DNA of 64,000 nt. It comes from Hornefia porci. Lineage in GTDB: Bacteria; Bacillota; Clostridia; Peptostreptococcales; Anaerovoracaceae. The position numbers and the translations under genes are program-made. Positions 27,875-34,952 of this stretch are shown one piece after another. The stretch lies in assembly GCF_001940235.1 (NCBI RefSeq), contig NZ_MJIE01000001.1, positions 2,170,001 through 2,234,000 of the forward strand, read 5' to 3'. The first letter of the stretch is position 1. Each line of letters begins with the position of its first letter. The notes under the pieces were generated by a model, which searched no databases, had not been told where the DNA came from, and saw only the letters and a list, made by a program, of their open reading frames with translations.

Positions 27875-29260
27875 TCAGGCGCCGGTCCGCCAGCTCTGTA
27901 CCATTGCCTGTATCAGAGAATCGATCTCCTCCAGCGGGATCTGATTGTAGTAAAAGATCAGCGCCGCGGTTTCCCGGTGTGTCAGCCGTGCCACCGGGGA
28001 AACGTGGATCGCCAGCTGTGCCGCCCGCCGGCTCAGCTCCTCCGGCGGCAGCGCCGTATGAACCTGCAGCGTGATATTGATTCCGGATCGGGTGTTCAGC
28101 GGCCGGACGAATCCGTCGGCGTATTTCTCAAAGGCGCTGAGTACGGCGTGCAGTTTCTGTGCATAGAGATTACGCAGCTTGCGGATGTTTGTATAGTAGT
28201 ACCCCTTTTCCATGAACATAGCCAGGGTCAGCTGCTCCTCCTTGGAGCAGGTCTGATCATAGTCCTTTTTAATTTGTCCGAAAATCCTCGCCATCCCCGG
28301 AGGCAGTATCATGTAGCTGATTTTAATCGCCGGGAACAGGGTCGAGGAGAAAGACCCGAAGTACACAACATGATCGCCGCTGTCCAGCCCCTGCAGGGAC
28401 GGCACCGGCTTCCCGAAGTACCGGAGCTCACTGTCGTAATCGTCCTCCAGGATGATGCTGTTATTTTCTCTCGCCCATTCCAGCAGCCTGTAGCGCCGCC
28501 CCACGGGCATCACAGAGCCTGTCGGGAACTGGTTGGAAGGGCTCACGTATACGGCCGACGGGATATTTACCGGAAGCTTTTCAATCACAATGCCGTCCTC
28601 CTTCACAGGAATTTTTGTCATCCCGAAGCCCAGATCCCGAAAAATACTCTGCACCGGCAGGTATCCGGGGTCTTCCGTCGCCACGTGGTCGATATGCATC
28701 CGCCGCATGATCCTGGCCAGATGGTTGGTCAGCTGCTGAGTCCCCGCACTGATGACGATCTGCTCCGGCGTGCACCGGACGCCCCGGGAGGTGTAGACGT
28801 ATCGGGAGATTTCATGCCGCAGAACGCGTTCCCCCTGCGGATCACTTTCGGACAAAAGCAGGTCCGGGTGCTCGGTGAGCACTTTCGCCATACATTTTTT
28901 CCATTTGACAAAATCAAAGGAGCTGAGATCATATTTGTATTCAGGCTCCTCAAAGGGGTATGTGTCGAAGTCGAAGTTCTCCGGCGCCTCTCCTTCGCCG
29001 CCGGCTCCCGAACCGACCTCGGCGACATAGTAACCCGACTGCGGACGGCTGATGATGTATCCCTCCACCAGGAGCTGGTTGTAGGCTCCCGCCGCCGTAG
29101 TGATGCTGATGCCCTGTTCCCGGGCCAGACGGCGCAGCGATGGGAGCTTCTCTCCGGCCGTCATATTTCCCCTGGTGATCTCACGCTTCAGGTAGTCGTA
29201 TAACTGTACATACAGAGGTCGAGAAGAACTGTTATCTAATTCGATTGTAAACGGCTTCAT
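27875..29260 (-). CDS. MocR/PdxR-type transcriptional regulator with aminotransferase-like domain
   Basis: The protein has 461 residues. An N-terminal GntR winged helix (residues 1-75; YVQLYDYLKREITRGNMTAG, LPSLRRLAREQGISITTAAG) is joined to a fold-type I aminotransferase domain (VISAGTQQLTNHLARIM; SPSNQFPTGSVMPVGRR; ILEDDYDSELRY). In GabR/PdxR the PLP Schiff-base lysine sits in a GTFSK-S/T-L motif. Here the segment reads GSFSSTLFPAIKISYM, so that lysine is serine at about residue 306 and covalent PLP binding is doubtful. It is divergent from an ECF S-component gene, suggesting control of vitamin or amine uptake. The start has AAAGGAAC. The stop lies in a GC-rich 8-bp hairpin (about 27867-27886). 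The gap 27756-27874 has no gene. Confidence 0.88.
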   Translation of the reverse strand: MKPFTIELDNSSSRPLYVQLYDYLKREITRGNMTAGEKLPSLRRLAREQGISITTAAGAYNQLLVEGYIISRPQSGYYVAEVGSGAGGEGEAPENFDFDTYPFEEPEYKYDLSSFDFVKWKKCMAKVLTEHPDLLLSESDPQGERVLRHEISRYVYTSRGVRCTPEQIVISAGTQQLTNHLARIMRRMHIDHVATEDPGYLPVQSIFRDLGFGMTKIPVKEDGIVIEKLPVNIPSAVYVSPSNQFPTGSVMPVGRRYRLLEWARENNSIILEDDYDSELRYFGKPVPSLQGLDSGDHVVYFGSFSSTLFPAIKISYMILPPGMARIFGQIKKDYDQTCSKEEQLTLAMFMEKGYYYTNIRKLRNLYAQKLHAVLSAFEKYADGFVRPLNTRSGINITLQVHTALPPEELSRRAAQLAIHVSPVARLTHRETAALIFYYNQIPLEEIDSLIQAMVQSWRTGA

Positions 29261-29517
29261 TTTGTTCCTTTCTGCAAACTGTACATCTGAAAATAATTAA
29301 AACTGAATGTTTAACAGAATACACTTTAGTGATATTATAAATGTGACCTCAGAAAAGGTCAATACCCTATAAGTGATAAAGCGAGAGAGCTGCGATAAAG
29401 CAGCGAAGCAATCAGGCAGTCGGGCAATAAAGCAATTGAGCAGCCGGGCGATGTCTCCGCGGGAATTGAAGATGAGGACGAGGTCAGAACTTTACAGAAA
29501 GAATCAGGTGATAAGAC

Positions 29518-30072
29518 ATGAAAAGACTGGATACGGACAAGACAATCTACAGAATCGTAATGACCGGGCTGATGATGTGCCTCATTCTGGTGGCAACCAG
29601 CCTGTTCAAAATCCCGGTGCCGGGAACGCAGGGCTACGTCCACCTGGGCGACGCCATGATCTTCCTGTCGGTATTGCTTCTCGGGAGAAATTCCGGAGCG
29701 CTGGCCGGCGGACTGGGCTCCGCGCTGGGAGATATCCTGGGAGGGTACGCCTTCTGGGCTCCCTGGACTTTTGTGATTAAATTCCTGATGGCGTTCATCA
29801 TGGGGCTGGTCATTGATCTGCTGGAACGTCGGGGCCGCAAGGTTTCTGACAAAGGAGTGACGGCTGTCGACATCGTTGGCATGGCGTTTGGCGGTGCGGA
29901 AATGTGTGCCGGATACTTCCTGGCAGAGCGCGTCATCTACGGAAACTGGATTACTGCGGCTGTCGCCATCCCATGGAACATCGGACAGTTTGTGGTGGGT
30001 ATCATCGTTGCCGTTGTGATTACGCAGGCTTTGTACAAGACCCCCGCAAAAAAATATTTCGCAGCGAGATAA
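29518..30072 (+). CDS. ECF transporter S component
   Basis: The protein has 184 residues with about six helices. The layout and motifs (LGDAMIFLSVLLLGRNSGAL, GGLGSALGDILGGYAFWAPW) are those of ECF S components in the ECF-RibU-like/YpdP-type group, which capture a vitamin and dock on a shared EcfAA'T module. No EcfA/T genes are in the window, so this would be a group II system. Neighbouring the MocR gene hints at a B6 vitamer or related compound, but this is inference. AGGTGAT precedes the ATG. The 257-base divergent region 29261-29517 contains AT-rich candidate -10 sequences (around 29332) and imperfect GCAATAAAGCA-like repeats, but no clear operator. Confidence 0.82.
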   Translation: MKRLDTDKTIYRIVMTGLMMCLILVATSLFKIPVPGTQGYVHLGDAMIFLSVLLLGRNSGALAGGLGSALGDILGGYAFWAPWTFVIKFLMAFIMGLVIDLLERRGRKVSDKGVTAVDIVGMAFGGAEMCAGYFLAERVIYGNWITAAVAIPWNIGQFVVGIIVAVVITQALYKTPAKKYFAAR

Positions 30073-30163
30073 CCGATCTGCGCATCACAGCGGCACGGAA
30101 CCGCGCGATGCCGCGATGCCCGCAAACGGGCTGAGACAAAACAGAATCTGAATTTTGAACGGG

Positions 30164-30206
30164 ACCGCCGCATCGGAATTAATTGTCTGATGCAGCGGTT
30201 TTTTTC
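30164..30206 (+). terminator. Terminator after the ECF S gene, overlapping the truncated phosphatase
   Basis: ACCGCCGCATC (30164-30174) pairs with GATGCAGCGGT (30189-30199) with one mismatch, followed by seven T residues. On the opposite strand the same hairpin carries the last codons and stop of the truncated phosphatase gene, showing where that gene was broken. Confidence 0.85.
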
Positions 30207-30520
30207 TCCGGGTCGCCGCCTGCGATGCGGATGATGTTTCGAACATTGGCATCGTCCATACCGATGAGATAATCGAACTTGTTATAGTCGGTCCGGCTCA
30301 TTTGCCGGGCATAGTGGCGTTCATAGGGGACGTCATTCTCCTGCAGCTTTTTCTTTGTGCCCGGATGAATGTCATTGCCGATTTCCTCCCGGCTGGTGGC
30401 AGCAGACTCGACGAGAAAGTCTTTCTCTCTGCCCGCCTTGCGAACCATATTTCTGAACATGAATTCTGCCATGGTGGATCTGCAGATATTGCCGTGGCAG
30501 ATGAACAAAATGTTAAGCAT
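30179..30520 (-). pseudogene. Truncated low-molecular-weight protein tyrosine phosphatase
   Basis: The product is 113 residues against the usual 150 or so. The catalytic P-loop is intact at the N-terminus (FICHGNICRSTMAEFMF; C-x5-R-S). The protein follows the family up to GGDPEKK, then ends TAASDN and stops inside a transcription terminator. The missing C-terminal third includes the DPW segment with the general-acid aspartate, so the enzyme should be inactive. An intact paralogue at 48546-49142 shows the expected continuation (GGDPEKKIHLLLDFT ... DPWFTND). GGAGG lies 12 bases before the ATG. A deletion joined to the terminator is the simplest explanation. Confidence 0.75.
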
Positions 30521-30721
30521 TGATTTACGTTACCTCCAATTGACGTGCTTTGTGACGGCCCGGGAAACGACCCCGGAACAGAGAGAACACCTCATAATAC
30601 GTCAAGATATATCAGGCTACAACAGACCTAATGTGAGATGAAGTCCTGGCGTTTATTTTTTGATACTCCAGTTTGGTGTGATATACTTATTATATCGAAC
30701 AGGAATAAAAAATCCAAAAAA

Positions 30722-30780
30722 GTTTTCAAAATGATGTCACATTTTTGCGGTTTCCGAGGTTTATATATATGGAAACGTAA
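30722..30780 (+). promoter_or_regulatory. Conserved leader element, copy A
   Basis: This 59-base segment holds TGTCACATTTTTG (30735-30747), GAGG (30756-30759) and TTTATATATATG, then ACGTA. The same blocks at identical spacing recur at 47714-47770, each upstream of a small membrane-protein gene. It is probably a promoter with a regulator-binding site. The rest of 30521-30883 is AT-rich and has no gene that I can support. Confidence 0.5.
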
Positions 30781-30883
30781 AAGGATGGAAAACTAATAAA
30801 TACAATATTTATCCTGAATTATCAGATGCGTACCCAAGGACAGAGTTGGTAAAACTAACAGAACTAGGGGGGGAAGATGTCTT

Positions 30884-31300
30884 ATGAAATTTTTAACAAA
30901 AAAATGGAACATACCTCCAGGGAAAGAGAGAACTGCAACTGTGGCAACCCTTGCGGCGCTCGTGGTAGCTCCTGCTTTATGGGTTTTGTCAAATTGGATA
31001 CTTTCTGATGATTGGTTTTCAGCTGCGTGGACTATGATACCAATCTTCTTGGCGATGCAGTATGTCTTTATAGGTTTCTGCAAATGCACTACGCCACTTA
31101 CGTTCCGTGCACATATGATAGTACGATGGGTGGTTTGTGTGGCTCTTTGCGGAAAAGTGATTACCTCAATTGTTCTGATCCTTACGCAGGGTTTTAAACC
31201 AGGACTACTGGTATATGAAGTGATTCTGGCGTTGGTAGGGATACAGTTTTTAAGGAATGGTTATTATAAGCCAGATGATGAAATCTATAATGAAGAATAA
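30884..31300 (+). CDS. Small membrane protein of unknown function
   Basis: The protein has 138 residues. A basic N-terminus (MKFLTKKWNIPPGKERT) is followed by four predicted helices (VATLAALVVAPALWVLSNWI, AAWTMIPIFLAMQYVFIGF, ARWVVCVALCGKVITSIVLI-like segment, LVYEVILALVGIQFL) and a short acidic tail. I do not recognise a family. AGGGGGGGAAG is close to the ATG. It lies downstream of leader element A and overlaps the next small frame. Codon use is more AT-rich than the core genes, consistent with an accessory island. Confidence 0.6.
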   Translation: MKFLTKKWNIPPGKERTATVATLAALVVAPALWVLSNWILSDDWFSAAWTMIPIFLAMQYVFIGFCKCTTPLTFRAHMIVRWVVCVALCGKVITSIVLILTQGFKPGLLVYEVILALVGIQFLRNGYYKPDDEIYNEE

Positions 31301-31590
31301 TGGTAATCTGGCCCCAACGGAAAAGTATAGATACGCCCTAATCACACTTCTTCTGGTACTGGCATTTTTTCTTGCGGCATGTCAAAAAACTGCCTGGTAT
31401 AAAGAGACGCTAGATTGCGAGGAGTTAGCGAAGTATGATGAATCCACGCAGACTATCGCTTTTATCGATACAGGAATAAGCAAGGAAATTAGAAGAGGAT
31501 TTCAACATAATTGATAAGTACCGATGTGGAAATAACGTGGTCAGAAAAGGAATGTCAAACCGAGTAATGTACAGAAAAGAGGGGAAATGA
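31278..31590 (+). pseudogene. Frameshifted lipoprotein fragment, possibly a subtilase (S8) remnant
   Basis: The open part (to 31514) starts near the end of the previous gene. It has a lipoprotein signal (ALITLLLVLAFFLAAC) with a good lipobox, LAAC. It then reads TQTIAFIDTGISKEI, which resembles the catalytic-Asp segment of S8 peptidases (I-A-x-I-D-T-G-I). The frame then stops at 31512-31514. Shifting by one base near 31494 continues as DFNIIDKYRCGNN and onward to a stop at 31588, which would suit such a peptidase, but no His or Ser motif follows. The family assignment is an inference from a short match. Confidence 0.35.
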
Positions 31591-31688
31591 TGTGGAAAGC
31601 TTAGTAAATCGAGAATTCGGTCACTGTTTGAGTAAATGAATTTTAGAAATTCTTTTTTTATTGAAAGGGAAATATTAGGAGCGGCATC

Positions 31689-32063
31689 ATGGAAAAGAAA
31701 CGTTATTCAATATATTTATTTATATCAGTGCTTCCGGCCCTGGCCAGTGCACAGGCAGCATATCGGACTGATGAGAATCTTCCGTATGTTACCAATTTCT
31801 TATTATTACTGGTTGTCAGTTTTGCAGCACTTACAACATGGGATTATTTCCGAAAGAAATCGGTTAGGCGAGACGTAGTAGTGTATCTCTTGAAGTGGAC
31901 AGTTCCTTTTTTGTGGGGAGTGGCATTTTCTAAATTGTTCTATACGTTAGGAGCATCAGAGCCGGGGATAAGCCTTTCGGCAAGGGGATTGTTATATGCA
32001 GGTGCCGTATACTACTCGCTGTTCTTGTCAATTTTCTATCTATCTCAGAGAAAACGTACATGA
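31689..32063 (+). CDS. Small membrane protein of unknown function
   Basis: The protein has 124 residues with four hydrophobic segments (YSIYLFISVLPALASAQAAY, FLLLLVVSFAALTTW, VYLLKWTVPFLWGVAFSKLF, GLLYAGAVYYSLFLSIFYLS) separated by short basic loops. No family is recognised. TTAGGAGCGG precedes ATG 31689. It is AT-rich like its island neighbours and is followed by structured repeat R1. Confidence 0.55.
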   Translation: MEKKRYSIYLFISVLPALASAQAAYRTDENLPYVTNFLLLLVVSFAALTTWDYFRKKSVRRDVVVYLLKWTVPFLWGVAFSKLFYTLGASEPGISLSARGLLYAGAVYYSLFLSIFYLSQRKRT

Positions 32064-32183
32064 TGGCACATATCTGGTAAATTGACAAAGCATAAAGGTA
32101 TGGAATTGAAAATAGCAGATTACTACACAGCCTTATGTCCATGACGGCGTGGGGCTTTTTCTTTGTTCGGAACAAAAGTAAAT

Positions 32184-32287
32184 AGTGTCTGCCCATTAAG
32201 TCCCCGTCGGAATTAATGAGCGCTGACGGCAGTTTGTCAGCAGCGCCGCGGCGCACCATCCAATGGAAGGGTGCGCCGGCAGACACT
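32184..32287 (+). repeat. Structured dispersed repeat, copy R1
   Basis: The element is 104 bases with 10-bp terminal inverted repeats (AGTGTCTGCC at 32184-32193, GGCAGACACT at 32278-32287). Internal hairpins are CATTAAGTCC/GGAATTAATG, GCGCTGAC/GTCAGCAGCGC, GCGCCGCGGCGC and GCACC/GGGTGC. Related copies occur at 33898, 34657 and (inverted, shortened) 48315. It looks like a small non-autonomous palindromic element. Confidence 0.75.
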
Positions 32288-32305
32288 AATTGATGCTCGT
32301 GCTCA

Positions 32306-32426
32306 GGGATTCGGCCGTTTCCGAATCCCACTGCCGCAAGGTTTTCGGATGAAACGTCTGAAAACCCTGCAGCAGGCTACCGAATATGTTCTTTGTATTA
32401 TTGATATTTCAAGCATATTCGGTAGC
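32306..32426 (+). other. Cluster of three hairpins upstream of the isochorismatase gene
   Basis: There are three perfect inverted repeats in a row. They are GGGATTCGG/CCGAATCCC (32306-32329), GGTTTTC/GAAAACC (32340-32366) and GCTACCGAATATG/CATATTCGGTAGC (32376-32426, 13 bp with a 25-base loop). None has a clean T-tract. They follow repeat R1 and could be a structured RNA or old element ends. No coding frame was found in 32064-32581. Confidence 0.5.
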
Positions 32427-32500
32427 TGAGAACACATTAAATACGCAATCAGGCATCAAAGGCTTCCGCAGGGCAGGCGAAGTCTGTTCTGTATTTTTCC

Positions 32501-32529
32501 TTGACGAGAGCCACAAATGAGTTTACACT
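32501..32529 (+). promoter_or_regulatory. Sigma-A promoter for the cysteine hydrolase gene
   Basis: TTGACG (32501-32506), a 17-base spacer and TACACT (32524-32529) lie about 53 bases upstream of the start codon. Confidence 0.6.
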
Positions 32530-32581
32530 GAAAAAGTAACTGTAAAGACACATGTCTTGTTAAATAAATGGAGGTTTGGAA

Positions 32582-33127
32582 ATGGAACGTAAATATGCAG
32601 TACTTGTGGTGGATATGCTGAATGATTTTGTAACCGGAGCATTGAAATGTGACCGTGGTCTGGCAATCGTGCCGAAGACGGTTGAGCTTCTCAAAGGCTG
32701 CCGGGAAAAGGGAATCCCTGTGATCTTTTGCAATGATGCGCATCTGAAAGGCATTGATCACGAACTGAAGCTGTGGGGAGACCATGCTATTGCAGGCACC
32801 AGGGGTGCAGAGGTTATTCCGGAGCTGGAATTGTCAGATAAGGACTATGTGGTGCCAAAGCGGCGTTACAGCGGATTTTTCCACACAGATCTGGATCTTC
32901 TGCTGAAGGAACTGGGAGTAGACACTGTTGTCATAACAGGTCTCCACGCGCACATGTGTGTTCGCCATACATCCGCAGATGCATACCAGCTGGGCTACGA
33001 TATTGTAGTTCCTAAGGATGCTACAGATTCCTTCACAGAGGAAGATTACAACATGGGAATCAGATATCTGAAAGAAGTTTACGGAGCGGAAATTACGGAT
33101 GTAGACAGTTTCCTGGCCAGTCTGTAA
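32582..33127 (+). CDS. Isochorismatase-family cysteine hydrolase (nicotinamidase-like)
   Basis: The protein has 181 residues. The catalytic triad of the family is visible: Asp in LVVDMLNDFV, Lys in VVPKRRYSGF, and Cys in VVITGLHAHMCVRHT preceded by the cis-peptide loop. The fold covers nicotinamidases, N-carbamoylsarcosine amidases and isochorismatases. KRRYSGFFHTDLD resembles the nicotinamidase-like group, but the substrate is not fixed by sequence. ATG 32582 has GGAGG 7 bases upstream; a TTG two codons earlier is not needed. It lies in the accessory island but has core-like codon use and its own promoter. Confidence 0.85.
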   Translation: MERKYAVLVVDMLNDFVTGALKCDRGLAIVPKTVELLKGCREKGIPVIFCNDAHLKGIDHELKLWGDHAIAGTRGAEVIPELELSDKDYVVPKRRYSGFFHTDLDLLLKELGVDTVVITGLHAHMCVRHTSADAYQLGYDIVVPKDATDSFTEEDYNMGIRYLKEVYGAEITDVDSFLASL

Positions 33128-33271
33128 AAGAAACGGCTGCATACCGATTATCTAAGGCATCGCACCAGCGGTGCTTTTTTGTAGAAACTGTTGGAAGTGC
33201 AGGCGGTATTATTATATAATAGGAACTGAATCTGAGTTAGTTTTGCCTTGAGTATATGGAGGAAGAACGAG

Positions 33272-33892
33272 GTGTTAGGAAAGACGCATCTTGCGGTAGG
33301 CGTTGCTACAGCGCTCATAATAACGCAACCTCATTCATTAGATGAAATCGTGGCTACCGTTATTGGGGGTGCCGTAGGTGGAATCATCTGTGATATAGAT
33401 GTAAAAATTGACAGAAGCAACAGATTTGCAGAAAAGGCTAGCACAGATGCTCTATACGGAGAAATTGCAGCAGGTATTTTGGCAAGTTCGTTGCTCTTGG
33501 CAAATTGGTTCATGGAAGGAACAGTATGCCGTGTGGTAGCAGACAATGGAATGCTTGCGATACTAGGTGCAGTTCTATTTTTAATACTGTTTGTTATCGG
33601 AGAAAAAAGCAAACACCGTGATAGAACTCATTCGTTGTTTTTTATGATCGCGTTTACCATTTCAGTGATGCTGATACACCTTAATATCGGATTAGCATTT
33701 CTGTTTGGATATGCTTCTCATTTAACTATTGACTTACTTAATAAATCTCCTGAGAGATTATTCTATCCGCGGAAGAAGGGAGTTTGCTTTAAGATCTGTT
33801 ATGCGGATCGATTCGGGAATGAGCTATTATTTGTTATAGGAATAGCCGTTATCGTTTTATATTTTTATGGAGTGGCTTCGTATTTTATATAA
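33272..33892 (+). CDS. YdjM-type membrane-bound metal-dependent hydrolase
   Basis: The protein has 206 residues. It begins MLGKTHLAVGVATAL, the conserved His-containing start of the YdjM/LexA-regulated membrane hydrolase family. GGIICDIDVKIDRS and the HRDRTHS motif (about residue 113) follow, with several helices (LLANWF, LGAVLFLILFVIGE, FMIAFTISVMLIHL, LLFVIGIAVIVLYFYG). Family members are predicted zinc hydrolases of unknown substrate. The GTG start at 33272 is chosen because GGAGG at 33258-33262 is 9 bases upstream. A TTG eight codons earlier lacks a ribosome-binding site. Repeat R2 begins six bases after the stop. Confidence 0.8.
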   Translation: MLGKTHLAVGVATALIITQPHSLDEIVATVIGGAVGGIICDIDVKIDRSNRFAEKASTDALYGEIAAGILASSLLLANWFMEGTVCRVVADNGMLAILGAVLFLILFVIGEKSKHRDRTHSLFFMIAFTISVMLIHLNIGLAFLFGYASHLTIDLLNKSPERLFYPRKKGVCFKICYADRFGNELLFVIGIAVIVLYFYGVASYFI

Positions 33893-33897
33893 ATTAT

Positions 33898-34018
33898 AGT
33901 GTATGCTCATTAAGTCCCCGTCGGACTTAATGAGCGCTGACTGCAGTTTGTCAGCAGCGCCGCGGCGCACCATCCAATGGAAGGGTGCGTCGGCTAATTG
34001 ATGCTTGCGCTCAGGGAT
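33898..34018 (+). repeat. Structured dispersed repeat, copy R2
   Basis: It is nearly identical to R1 over its central 80 bases. The first hairpin is here perfect (GCTCATTAAGTCC/GGACTTAATGAGC). The right terminal repeat seen in R1 has been lost, while the flank (CTAATTGATGC, GCTCAGGGATT) is still shared with R1. It lies immediately 3' of the YdjM-like gene. Confidence 0.75.
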
Positions 34019-34147
34019 TTTTATGTATACATACGCCGGAAATGAGTATACAAAAAGCAAAGGAAAGATAATTGACATGCTATATAATTTATACGATTAA
34101 AAAAATAGATTATTATGGCGCTCACGAATCAGGTTGCCAATTTATGT

Positions 34148-34389
34148 TGCCACATTTTTGTTTTTTTTTCGAAAATGTGGCAGATTTAATGGAGAAAATT
34201 TACATATACGGCTCAAAACGCCTTAAAACGCACGGTTAAGTGTACCTAACCATACGTTTTTCATGTGAACTGCGTAGGAGAAGGACAAAAAACGCATACA
34301 GAGTACAGTTTTAGAGCTGTACTGTGAAAATTTTAAATATTCACGTGAAAATTCTGCCACATTTTTGGATTTTTTTGGAGATTGTGGCA
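34148..34389 (+). other. Inverted-repeat-rich noncoding segment bounded by TGCCACATTTTT motifs
   Basis: The left boundary is an 11-bp hairpin TGCCACATTTT/AAAATGTGGCA (34148-34182). The right boundary starts with the same TGCCACATTTTTG and pairs with TGTGGCA (34355-34389). Inside are AGTACAG/CTGTACT (34302-34323) and GGTTA/TAACC. No reading frame is present. The stretch 33893-34952 holds no gene apart from repeats R2 and R3, this segment, a promoter region and a GC-rich leader (34750-34920). Confidence 0.45.
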
Positions 34390-34582
34390 ACTCCTATTAT
34401 GTTGATAGGATTCAAATGAATTGTATGATGGAGAAAAATCGTTTGCCTGTATTTCCAAAGTCTTATATTTTGTTATCCCTTGATTCGGCTCGCTTTTCCG
34501 CAGATATCTGCAATTTATGATCGGGCGGAGACGTTAAGCTGTATTCTGCGCATTATAATTTCCATTATTTTCTACTGTTAAT

Positions 34583-34629
34583 CCACTACATATAGTGCTA
34601 TAATAGGTGATGCAACGCACATGATGTGC
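34583..34629 (+). promoter_or_regulatory. Candidate promoter and NrdR-like boxes upstream of nrdJ
   Basis: CCACTACATATAGTGC (34583-34598) is palindromic and resembles the NrdR box. It abuts a -10-like TATAAT at 34599-34604. A second palindrome, GCACATGATGTGC (34617-34629), is centred about 32 bases downstream, close to the roughly three-turn spacing of paired NrdR boxes. The promoter lies about 350 bases from the nrdJ start, with repeat R3 between. Confidence 0.45.
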
Positions 34630-34656
34630 TGTTCGCAAAACAATCTGAATTTAATC

Positions 34657-34749
34657 AGTGTCTGCTCATCAAGATTCCGTTGGACCTGACGGGTGCTGAC
34701 GATAGCTTCTAGCAGCGCTGCGGCGCGCCGTCCGATGGCAGTCTGCGGC
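34657..34749 (+). repeat. Structured dispersed repeat, copy R3 (diverged)
   Basis: It starts AGTGTCTGCTCAT like R1/R2 and keeps the order of segments (GGTGCTGACGATAGC, AGCAGCGCTGCGGCGCGCC, CCGATGGCAGTCTGC) with many substitutions. It sits between the candidate promoter and nrdJ. Confidence 0.6.
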
Positions 34750-34952
34750 ACGTCAACTACCGGCGCCCGCCGCCTTTGCTGAAGTTGTCGGGGTCTGCGG
34801 CTCGCCGTGTATCAGTGGCGCCCGCTCGCCGGTCGTGGGCTTGTCCGTCGTGCGACAATCGCTCGCCCAGCGCCCGCCAACAGTCGGAAGGGCTCGCTCG
34901 ACGACCGAGGTGTGCAGGAACTGTAATAACTAATGGAAAAGGAGTTGGAATA

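Noticed and set aside
29373..29780. 135-codon frame overlapping the ECF S gene in another phase
   Set aside because: It is basic and low in hydrophobics. The ECF S frame has a proper start and membrane topology, so this is a shadow.
34300..34325. GTTTTAGAGCTGT resembles the start of a type II-A CRISPR repeat or tracrRNA anti-repeat
   Set aside because: It occurs once, with no repeated units, spacers or cas genes nearby. It is explained by the AGTACAG/CTGTACT hairpin.
34750..34930. Cobalamin riboswitch upstream of nrdJ
   Set aside because: The GC-rich leader lacks a recognisable B12 box (AGCCACTG-like element in the right setting). I cannot fold it by eye into the known architecture.
34776..34952. 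Upstream extension of the nrdJ frame
   Set aside because: The added residues are Arg/Ser-rich without similarity to class II reductases, and the only good ribosome-binding site is just before 34953.
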